From Zoogloea sp. (GTDB taxonomy: Bacteria; Pseudomonadota; Gammaproteobacteria; Burkholderiales; Rhodocyclaceae): 64,000 nt of DNA. Positions 27,160-37,900 of this stretch are shown in pieces. Under the pieces are notes generated by a model. It made no database searches. It saw only the letters and a program-made list of their open reading frames with translations, and was not told where the DNA came from. The first letter of the stretch is position 1, and the number at the start of each line of letters is the position of its first letter. Where the stretch lies: NCBI GenBank assembly GCA_016703645.1, contig JADJBR010000009.1, positions 62,001 to 126,000 on the forward strand, written 5' to 3'. The translations under genes and the position numbers were made by a program.

Positions 27160-27585
27160 TTGACCATCACCGAATTGCAACCGGAGATTTTCCCGGCGGA
27201 CGGCCGTCCGAACGTCATCATCAACCCTACCGGCATGGCCGTGTTCGATGATGGCCACACGGTCGGCGAAGCCTTGGATGTTTATCGACAAGTCCTGGCC
27301 GACCCCAACAGCGCCGCGAGTCTATCCAACACACCCAACCCCGATACGCCAGGGGGCATCGCTTTTGTTCAGGCCTGGGAAAGGGCTGTCCGCTTCAAGA
27401 ACAGCCCCGAAGGCCAGACGCCAAATTTGCCGCCATGGCGGCGCAACGCCAAACGGGCACTAGCTTTTCACTCAACCTGCTCTTCCCGGAACGCAGCGCC
27501 AACCTCAATCACACGCCAGCGCCTGACGACACAAGACGGCACGCTTCTGGTCTTGACCCACCAAGGATATCCAAAACGCATATAA
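27160..27585 (+). pseudogene. Degenerate hypothetical gene
   Basis: From a TTG at 27160 the frame reads a protein-like sequence (LTITELQPEIFPADGRPNVI, then GGIAFVQAWERAVRF). Near 27425 the sensible reading moves to another frame (KFAAMAAQRQTGTSFSLNLLF), then returns near 27510 (RLTTQDGTLLVLTHQGYPKR) to a stop at 27585. That pattern suggests two compensating frameshifts in a decayed gene. No family is recognised. It lies just upstream of and in the same direction as the secretion operon, so it may be a remnant of a related gene. The upstream 26911-27159 stretch shows nothing else. Confidence 0.35.
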
Positions 27586-27586
27586 T
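27581..27586 (+). promoter_or_regulatory. Candidate -10 box (TATAAT) of the secretion operon
   Basis: A perfect TATAAT stands in the gap before the operon, 88 bp upstream of the ATG at 27674. The best -35-like element, TTGACC at 27553-27558, is 22 bp away, longer than the usual 16-18 bp, so activity may need an activator or another -35. Assigned from sequence match only. Confidence 0.3.
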
Positions 27587-27673
27587 TCAGGATAATCACG
27601 CAATCTCAAGGAACACCAAGGTCTCGAAGCTCCCCAGTCAGAGGACGCCAGCGCTGCCCCAACCGAAATCATC

Positions 27674-28942
27674 ATGAACACACCGTCAAACGTCTGGCGA
27701 CACCTGCCATGCCTCTTGGGATTGGCGATGTTGTTGCCACACGCCGGCACTTCGGTTGCCGGCGAAGCGCCGGATATCGCCAGCGGCATCCTGGCAAGAG
27801 TCCTGGCTTTCAATCTGAAGGCAGCTCAGACCACTGCCGCCTTGGCCGGCGTACCCAAAACCCCCTTGCCGGTTACCGACTCCGGCGCGTACACCCACAT
27901 GAATGCCGTGTGGTGGATGGACAACCATCGCCTCATCTTCAATGGCAGTGCACCCGGCACCCCACCCAACGACGCAGATCCGCAGTCTCGCCGGTTTGGA
28001 ATTCTTATTTGGGATGTCCGGGACAATTCAATAAAGGTGTTTCAAGACAATAGAGGACGGAAAAAGGACGAGGGATGGGAACTTAACTGCTTCTATTACG
28101 GAACGCAGCGAATCAACTACATGCGTAGTGAATTCACAAAACAGACCCCGTTCAAGGAGTGGCGAACCTATGGACGGCGAGGAGTGATGGGTTCGGAAGT
28201 CGAAGAAATGGGCCTTGGAGCGAGTGCCCCCACCCCGCAAAACTCTCGCAAGGTTTCAAATCCACATCACCACCCGTACACCTGTGAGCCAAAACCGGAA
28301 GCGTACGCGCCTTGGCATCTAGTTGAAGGCCGTTCAACCATCGCCTTGCTCGAAGAACATGGCTATATCGACATCGGCCCCTACCCCAGCACACCCAAGA
28401 AGCTCAAGGAATCGCAGGATATTTACTACAAGGTCGGCGCCAAACCGATTCCTCTTGATTTCGAGGCCATTCCTCCCTTTGGCGATCATCGTTACTTCTA
28501 CCGAGCTGGCAATGGTGGTTATCACCCGTTCCTTAATCGTTACCAGTGGGGCATCAACCCGGTGACACTGTTCAACCCTGACGATGGCTCCATCACGTCG
28601 CACCTGATGCCGCCGATTCTGGGTGCCAACCCCTTGTGGCCGATTCTGTCGTCCCATTCCCAGTACTCCTGCTCCATCGGAATTACAGCCACCCGAGAGG
28701 GCTTCATTGTCCAGTGCTCAGGCTTTCCGGAAGCAGGGCTGTACCAATGGCTGCCGGCCCAAGACAACACGGTCACCGCCCTGGTCCAGGGCGAAGAAAC
28801 CGACCAACACGGACAAATCTCCCCGGACGGCTGCCGCTTCGCCTTTGTGTCCTGGAAACCCCGGCGTATCAGTCGCACCAGCGATATCCCCGAACGTGAC
28901 AAGACGCTCAAAGTGATGAACCTGTGCGGAGAGACCCGGTAA
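27674..28942 (+). CDS. Secreted protein of unknown function, coupled to the giant T1SS substrate gene
   Basis: A 422-residue protein with a signal peptide (LPCLLGLAMLLPHAGTSVAG) and no membrane helix after it. The body contains blade-like segments (MNAVWWMDNHRLIFNGSAP, RFGILIWDVRDNSIKVFQDN, DQHGQISPDGCRFAFVSWKPRRISR) that recall TolB/WD-like beta-propellers, but no family is recognised and the similarity is only in style. Its TAA overlaps the ATG of the 3,095-residue protein gene by one base (TAATG), so the two are translated together. Position and export suggest a periplasmic or surface partner, or an inhibitor, of the lipase-like head of that protein; this is inference. Confidence 0.6.
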   Translation: MNTPSNVWRHLPCLLGLAMLLPHAGTSVAGEAPDIASGILARVLAFNLKAAQTTAALAGVPKTPLPVTDSGAYTHMNAVWWMDNHRLIFNGSAPGTPPNDADPQSRRFGILIWDVRDNSIKVFQDNRGRKKDEGWELNCFYYGTQRINYMRSEFTKQTPFKEWRTYGRRGVMGSEVEEMGLGASAPTPQNSRKVSNPHHHPYTCEPKPEAYAPWHLVEGRSTIALLEEHGYIDIGPYPSTPKKLKESQDIYYKVGAKPIPLDFEAIPPFGDHRYFYRAGNGGYHPFLNRYQWGINPVTLFNPDDGSITSHLMPPILGANPLWPILSSHSQYSCSIGITATREGFIVQCSGFPEAGLYQWLPAQDNTVTALVQGEETDQHGQISPDGCRFAFVSWKPRRISRTSDIPERDKTLKVMNLCGETR

Positions 28943-31900
28943 TGAGCGATGCCCCCGCCGTCACCACCAAGCCGCAGAGCGATACCGCTCGTCTGGTCAA
29001 GCTGGCGTTGGTGGCTTCCGATGCCGCCTATGCGGGGCACTTGGCGACGCCGGGCATGCCCTTGGCGGCATACCGGGATACCCCGGCTTATGACAATCCC
29101 CAGCCCTTTCAGACCCCACAGGGGTTTGTGCTTGATCGCGTTTTTGAAGACCCGGCCACTGGCTACAAAGCCGTTGCGTACATCAACCCGGAAACCAACG
29201 AACTCCTTTTTGCCCAAGCCGGCACCGATGGCCTAAATAGTCAGGATTGGGCGGGCAATGCGCTCCATACCGGCATCAATCAATGGGAAAACAACCAGGC
29301 CAATGTCCTGAGCTATCTCGAGAGCCGGATGCTGGCGGATCCCAGTACACGCTTGATTGTGGCGGGGCAAAGCCTGGGCGGGGCACTTGGCGACTTCACC
29401 GCCCATGACGTAATTCGCGACCTCAGCCAAACAACCGCCTTCGACCCGTCACGAGTAGCTTTGGTGACGTTCAATGGTAGCGCGTCGGAATACGCACTCA
29501 AGGCGCGCGCCGCTAACAATCCCGATGACCCAAACTGTGCGTACGCCCCAAGTGCGGTTGCCGATGCGGTAACCGGAGGAGCCGTGCTGCTCAACACAGC
29601 GACCCAAAGTGATTTTGTCAGTTACTTGGGCGGACAGCCCCTATCAGGCCGTACCCTGATACTCGACCGGCCTCTCAACCAGAACGCGGAGCAATACAAC
29701 TGGACACCCAACCCCAATGCGGCGAACCCTACTTATGCGCACAGGATTGAAACGGGTTTGTACGACACTATTGGGAAACTGAATGATTTGTCAAACATCC
29801 CCCTCTCTGGGCTGACTCTTAATTCACTGACCTCAGACCCCGACCAATTCACCGACCCCGACCGCACCCCTCTCAACCTACAAGAAACCCAAGCAGTAGG
29901 TAACTGGCTGGCCGGCAACCGCAGCGGCCAGTATGGTGAGACCGAAAGCCTGATCCGCATAGGCTTGGGAGGCGTCGGCGGGGTGATCTTGACGACTCCC
30001 GGAGAACCTGGCGGGGCCTTGACATCGGCGTTCCAGAAACTGGGCATGGACACCCAACTGGCCAATGTGGGCGGCTACGGTGCGGAGCTGATCCTCAAAG
30101 GCCTGTGCGTGGCGGCCCCCGTGCCATGTGCATTAACCTTGGCGGCAGCACATGGCACCGCTGATCTCGTTGGCATGCTCGAGCGCAGCGGTCTGCACGA
30201 CGCGGCCGAGCAGCTACGTAACCAGAATTTCGTTGCAATCGGCAAGACCCCCGATGGCGCTACCCGTCGTATTGAATTGGGCAACGCTTACGACGATCCG
30301 CAACTGATCGACGAATATTTCGACAAGACGGTCACCATCAGCCTGCGCGATCAATCGCAGACCATCTACGACAAAACGACGCAGGAGGTGACGAGCTTAC
30401 CGGGACTACACATTGAACGCGATGCAGCGGGTGGCCATTCAGCCATCGTTCTGCCAAGCGGCCAGCGTGTTGAGTTTGACCCGCAGCAGGATGCGCTTTC
30501 GAGTAAGCCGGATGGCTCCTGGACGGTACAGCGAAGCGATGGCAGCAGCACCGACGTAGAACCCATCTCAGACAAGCCGTTCCAGTATACCGCGGTAAAT
30601 CGCCCCGCCCCCGCGCTGGTTGAGGTTGATACTGCCCATCCGATTACGCAGGAGGCCGCAATAGCCCCGCCCCCTGCATTTGAAGCCGTCAACGACACGA
30701 TCAACTCGGCAGTTCCTCAAACGGCCCCCACCCTCCAAGGGGCCAGCGGCGATCAAGGCCGTGCGTTGGCGGACGACGACGCTCCATCTCCGTTCCCCCT
30801 CGAGCCCGCAATAACACCGTTCCCCGCCGGACCAGCCCCTGCACCCCCTGGCAGCGGCTTCGACAACGACACCCTGGCCCTCGAGCCAGGCTCCGCCCCC
30901 AGCGGTGATGCAGGCAACGATCCCGCCCCACAGCCCGCCAATGCCGACAAGCTGACCGCCAGTGCCATCACCAGCGCAGCCAACCTCGTTCTTGCCGTTG
31001 AGCACGGCGATGCGTTTGCCGCCGCGGTGTCGGGAATGAACCTGGCCAACAATCTGAGCAAGATCAACAGTGCAGGGACCACGGAGCTCGATGGCGCCAC
31101 CAGCGCCTTGGGTACCGTGGCCTCGGCGCTGAATCTGTATAGCGCGCTGGAGAGCGGCGATGCCGGCGGGATTATCGTTTCGGGCGCCAGCCTCCTCAAT
31201 GTCGTGGCATCGGACATCATCTCCAACGCCATCGGCATGGCCTTCGGTGAAGTCGTGCCCGTGCTGGGGGTCCTGAACAGCTTGGCGCATGGAGACGTCC
31301 TGGGTGCAGCGATTGGCGCCGTGGGGATAGCCTTCCCAGTGGCCGGCGCTGTCTTGATGGTCGCGAGCATGGTATTCGACGGCCTCTTCGGCGGCGATGA
31401 AGACATCCCCACCCGCTACGGAGACGCAGAAGCGCAGTGGGATTCCACGGGGCACGTCTTGGTATCGACCACCCGCGACGAGGCCGGGGGCGGTGCGACG
31501 GCGGCGGGCTGGATGAATAAGCTGCTGGAGAGTTTGACCAATGAACTGGCCAGCCGCACCGACACCAATGACCAGCCCTTGTACGGTCTGGCCCCCAGCC
31601 TCCTGCCACGAATCGGCTATGCCTATGATCCGGATACCAGCGATGGCTATCTGCGCCTGTCCTGGACAGAAGCCGACGGGACTGTCCAGTATCGGCAGTA
31701 CGACACCAACGGCAACCGCCACGACACGCAGACTCAGGCGGGTGTCAATGATCTCGCGCGGGACTTTTTTGAGCACGCCGCAGATGCCATCATCCCGGCC
31801 TGGGAAGCGCAGACCCTCTTTCAGCAGCAGGGCAGCGCAGCGACACGCCCCACCGCGACGTTTGCTGGCGAGCTGTCCGCCGACGGTGCGCACGTCACCC

Positions 31901-34900
31901 GCAGCGTCCTTACCCTGGGCAGCGGCAGCACCGTCACCACAGCGCTGGACCTGGATCATGACGGCTATGTCGAGCAGGGGGAATGGACGACGGCCGCACT
32001 GCTGGCGGTGGATATGGATGGCGATGGCCAGGTCTCCGCCGACGAACTGGTGGACGGCCGCGCCGGAGCCGACTCACGCAACAGCCTGGCGGCCCTGGAT
32101 GCCAATGGCGATGGCGTGCTCGACAGCCGCGACCCCGGCTTTGCCGCGCTGTCACTGTGGATCGACGCCAACGGCAATGGCACGGCAGACACCGGCGAGG
32201 TGACGGCAGCGGCGGCGGAGATCACCATGATCGCCTTTGCCAACGACACCCTCACCGTTACGCGCAGCGACGGCACGGCCACGACGCTGACCCGCAGCGA
32301 ACTCGCCGGTGACACGCAGGGCGTAAGCCGCGTACTGACCCAGGACGGCCTCTACGAAGCCCAGGAAGGCGGCACCACCACGCTGCATGCCGTCAATCAG
32401 CACACGCTTGATGGCGATACCGCGCATCAACACGGTGGCGAGGCCAACCCGAATGCGCACGGCAACATCCTCATCGACGCCGGGGACACGCGGATTCACT
32501 CTCTGGGCAACGCCACGGCCGCATCCGGTGCGGTACAAACCCACATCCATAGCGACGCCCTGTTGCATGATGCCGGCACGGGCACCCTCGTTTCCGGGCA
32601 GTCCCCTGGCGGACAGGCGGGCGATGAAGCGGGCATCGCCGTCGTCTCGGACGCACCCTCCGAGGCCCCAGCCTCCAGCCCGAAAGCCGCGATCCGCATC
32701 CGTGCCGGTGACCCGCACATCCAATCCAGCCAGCCCATCCCCACAGAGGCGCGCCTCCCTGCCCAACAGCCAAGTCTCGTCTTCATACCCAGCGCCACCA
32801 CCAGCCCCTCCCGCGCCATCCAGCAGGTGACGGCAGAGATGATCAGCCAGGCCACCCGCGGTCTGTTCAGTGCCAACGCCCCTCTGTCCGGGATTGCGGT
32901 GGCCGCGCTGCCGCTGGTATTTCCCGCCTTAACCCACGCGGCCGAGACCGGCGGCGACACCCTGAACCTAGCTCCAGCCACATCCGACGCCCTTACGGAT
33001 GCGTTGTTGCGGGACGTCTTGGCCGGGCGCCGCTACGATCAAGACAGCACGCCAGCCCCAGCAAGCCGCTCGGCAGCATGGTCTGCAGGCGTGGTGACAA
33101 GCAACGCTCCTCGCGACACCGGCCTTGCATCGTCGCCCCCCTCTAACGGTGAGCCAAGCCATCTGCCTGTACAAGTGCTCACCGACTGGCACTCCGTGGC
33201 GTCAGCGCCCCCACCAGCCATTGCACCGCCAACGGCCAGCCAGACGCTGGGACGCGCAGACTGGGTCACGACACCCCAGGCGCAGGAAGCCATCAGGGGC
33301 GCCGGCCCGATCGCCCCCCCCTCGCACCCCGAGGCTCAGTCCCCGGCCGCGGTCTTCATCAACCACGCGCCGGATGTTCGGGGCGAGCAAGCCGGCAGCC
33401 CGGAAGATACTGCGCTCATCATCTCCCCGGCGGACTTGCTGGCCAACGATAGTGATCTTGACAGCGCCACCGTGGGGCAGACGCTCACACTGTCACAAGT
33501 CGGCAATGCCACGCACGGTTCGGTGAGCTTCGTTGGCGGCCAGATCCATTTCTTACCGGACGCGGACTACTTTGGGCTCGCCGGCTTTGATTACACGGTA
33601 AGCGACGGCGCAGGCGGCGAGTCCGTTGCCACCGTCTCCCTGAACGTGCAAGCCGTCAATGACGCCCCGCAACCGCTGGGCGAAGCCGCGAGCGGCACGG
33701 AAGACACCCGGCTGTTGATCGAGCCAGCCAGCCTCCTGGCCAATGATGCTGACATCGACACCCCCCATGGCGACCTGCACATCACCGCCTTGATTGACGC
33801 CCATCATGGCAGCATCGGTTGGACAACCGGCCCGGATGGACAACCATGGCTGGCATTTACACCTGACGCCAATTTCCAGGGGGATGCTCACTTCACCTAC
33901 ACCGTCAGTGACGGCGCGGGGGGCGAGACCACGGCGACGACCACGCTCCACCTCGCCTCGGTGAACGACGCCCCCCTCGCCACCGGCGAAACCACGACAG
34001 GCAGTGAAGACCAAGGCATTGTCCTCACCGCAGCCCAACTACTGGCCAACGAGACCGATGTCGATGGCGACGCCTTGAGCATTGTCCGGGTCGGCAACAG
34101 CCAGCACGGCACCGCCAGCATCAGTGTGCAGGGGGAAGTGAACTTCCTGCCCGACCCCGATTTTCATGGCACGGCAGGATTCGATTACTGGATTGGCGAT
34201 GGTCAGGGCGGCGAGGCCCAGGCCCATGTCGAGATCAAGCTTGCATCAGACAACGATGCGCCCGTGGCGCAGAACGACATCCTGGGCAAGCACGCCGAAG
34301 ACACGGTCATCCTGATCGCCTGTGCTGACTTACTGCGCAACGATAGCGATATTGATAGCGCCACGCTCAACATCGCGGCCGTGAGCGATGCCTTGCACGG
34401 TAGCGTTGAACAGCTAGCCGACGGCTTCATCCGCTTTACCCCTGAGGCTGACTACAACGGCCCTGCAGGCTTTCGCTACATTGTCAGCGACAACGATGGC
34501 GGGCAAACCACCGCCCTCGCGGTGCTGACCATCAGCCCGCTCAATGACGCCCCTGCCGCGCACGGAGAGACGGCCAGCGGTAACGAAGATCATGAAATGG
34601 TCTTTCCGGCAGCCCTGCTGTTGGCCAACGATATCGATGCCGACACGCCCTATGGCGACGATCTGAGGATCACCACCGTAAGCCTTGCAGACCCGAGCAC
34701 CGGCAGCGTGCGAATTTCATATGATGGCGTGGTGCATTTCACGCCCGCCTCAGACTACGCCGGCCCTGCCGCCTTGATCTACCAGGTCAGCGATAGCGTC
34801 GGACTGAGTAGCTCGGCGACACTCGCGATCACCGTGCTGCCGGTCAACGACGCACCATTGGCAATCCACGAAACGGTCGCGAGCACCGAAGACACCCTGC

Positions 34901-37900
34901 TGCAATGCGATCCGGCCCTGCTCCTGGCAAACGACCAGGATGTGGACAACGCACATGCTGAACTGCTCATCAGCGCACTCGGCACGGCACAGCATGGAAC
35001 AGTGCAGTGGCATGACACCCCCACCGGACGAACGATCGGATTTACGCCCGAGGCCGATTTTTTTGGTGAAGCAGGGTTTTCCTATACCGTTGCCGACGGC
35101 GCAGGTGGCGAGACCCAGGCTTACGTGACAATCCATGTCGCCAACGTCAATGACGCGCCCTTTGCCCACGACGACAGCGCCCATGGCCTGGAGGACACCC
35201 CCCTGTCCTGGACATTTGCCGGACTGACCGAAAACGACACTGATCTGGATAGCGATACCCTGAGTGTCACCGCCGTGGGTAATGCACACGGTGGAACGGT
35301 GGAGATGACCAATGGCCAAGTGACTTTCATCCCGGATAAGGACTATTCCGGGCCGGGCGGTTTTGATTACACGACCAGCGATGGCCATGGTGGCTTTTCC
35401 AACGCTCACGTCGCGCTGGAGTTGGCCGCGGTCAATGATGCGCCGACCGTCGTTGGCGAAGTGATCCAGGGTATGGAAGACACCCCGCTGGAGATTGATC
35501 CGGCAGCCTTGCTGATCAATGACAGCGATGTAGACAGCCCTACGGGCACGCTGCACATAGTCGCGGTGGGCGGGGCCAGCCATGGCAGCTTGACGCGGTT
35601 GCCGGATGGCACGCTCCGCTTCATACCCGACAACGACTTTGCCGGTGAAGCCAGCTTCACGTACAGCGTGGAGGACGACGCGGGCGCGGCCACCAGCGGT
35701 ACTGCAACCGTCCAGGTTGCCAATGTCAACGACGCACCATTGCCCGCTGGCGAAACGATCACCTCCACCGAAGACACGGCGTTGACCCTCAAAGAGTCCC
35801 TGCTGGCCAATGATACTGACGTCGACGCACCGCATGACGCCTTGGGTATAAGCGCAGTAGCCAACGCCGAACATTGCTCGGTGTCGGTCAATAGCGACGG
35901 TTCAGTGAATTTCCGCCCCGAAGCCAACTACGTGGGCCTTGCTTCCTTTGACTATACCGTGAGCGACGACGCGGGTGCTCATGGCATGGCAAAGGCCACC
36001 TTCTTGATTACACCCGTCAATGATGCGCCATTGGTCATCAATGAGTCGGTGATGACCGATGAAGATTCGATCATGCATTTCTCGGCTGCGGCCTTATTGG
36101 CCAACGATCAAGACATGGAGACGCCGACCAGCCTGAATATCGTGAACGTGGGGGCCGCTCGTGGCGGCTCAATCAGTCACGCGGGCGACGACATCATCTT
36201 CACCCCCTATAAGAACTTCAATGGCTCAGCCTCGTTCGACTATGACGTCGCTGACCCCGACGGCGGCCTATCAAGAGGACATGTAGATATAAGCTATCTA
36301 CCCGTGAACGATGCGCCAGTGGTCAATAGCGAGATTTTTCATAGCCGGCAAAACGTCACCACCACCCTGTCCAAAGGGGCCCTTCTGCAAAACGACGACG
36401 ACGACGGCGGGTGGAACAAGCTGCAGGTCAGCGATGTTTATAACGCCTATGGTGGAACAGTTACCAATCTCACCGGAACCAGCGTGACCTTTCAACCGGA
36501 CGCGGGCTTCTCGGGCACCGCATCTTTCAATTACCTCGTTACTGATAGCGAGGGCGCGTCGTCATTGGGCTACGCCCAAATTGATTTTTCAGAAAGCAAC
36601 AAGAACCCAAGCGCTACAGATGACGCCTTTTCGGGTGATGAAGATGTTGTGTTCAACATTGCCACGACCCAGTTGTTGGCCAACGACAGTGATGCCGATG
36701 ACGCGAGCGGCATTTTCGTAAGCGGAGTGAGTGACGCGACACATGGTACGGCAACGCTCAACACAACTGGCAGCGTCATCTTTACGCCAGACACTAACTA
36801 CAACGGTATTGCCCAATTCACCTACACCGTCGCTGACCCCTACGGCGGCAGCTCGCAAGCAACCGCCTTCCTGAACATCAGGGCAGTGAATGATGCACCG
36901 GTGATTGATCGAGTGGAATGGAACCCTGTTGATGCGAGACAGCCTGATTGGAGTGTTACCGATAGTGAAGGTGTGGCTACCGAAACAATGGTTGGCGAGC
37001 ACATCGACGACCCCTATCGCGCCAGCGGTCGGATCGTGGCACACGACCCGGATGGCGAAGACAGCGCAATAACGTACTCGATCGTAAGCTCTCCTGTTCA
37101 CGGAAAAACCTGGATAAATCAATACACGTCGGCTGATTACGCTCCCTACCTGGACGACACCGGGTTTCATTACCAAACCGGGATCCAGAATAACTATTGG
37201 GGAAACGGCACCATTCCCCTTGACTTGGCATGGACCAATCAAAACGGCGCCTGGCAGTACTACAGCATGCGGGGTGACCCATACACCGGCAACGATCCAT
37301 TTACCATCCGCGCAACTGATGCACATGGTGACTATGCCGATCTCAGCATTGCCACCAGCCACCTGGGATCAACGATCGACACCGGAGGAGGAGGTGGTTG
37401 CCCCGTCGCGCTGGATCTGAACAACAACGGCATAGAATTGCTGGCGCCGGAAGACTCGTCCACTTTCGCTGACTTGAATGGTGACGGGTGGAAGGAGCGG
37501 ATTGGCTGGGTAGCGTCCGGTGATGGCGTGCTGGCATACGACGCCAACCATGATGGGTTGATTGATGTGCTGGATGAGGTCTCTTTCGTCAAGTACAAAG
37601 ATGACGCCCGCACAGACCTTGAAGGCTTGGCAGGGCTGGACTCCTCTGGCGACGGGATGATCTCCAGCGCAGATGACGCGTGGTCACAACTCGGTGTGGT
37701 CACAGGCGCCGCCCATCAAGACAGCACAGGCATGGTCCATGACTGGTCATCGCTGGATCACCATGGAATCACCGCCATCAGCCTTGAGCGCGAGGGCAAT
37801 CCGCATCTTGATCACGGCAACGTCGTGTTCGGCACAACTACGCTGACCTTTGCTGACGGTCACACCGGTGAGGTCGGTGATGTGATGTTTGCAGGGGAGG

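Noticed and set aside
27160-27677. A second gene ending at 27677 with an ATGA overlap with the next gene
   Set aside because: Only its first 35 residues look protein-like; the remainder has unnatural composition, so the overlap is probably chance and the stretch is treated as a decayed gene.
33361-36900. Possible satellite or CRISPR-like array because of the regular repeats
   Set aside because: The regularity is at the protein level (about 285-bp coding units with diverged DNA) and there are no identical short repeats with spacers.
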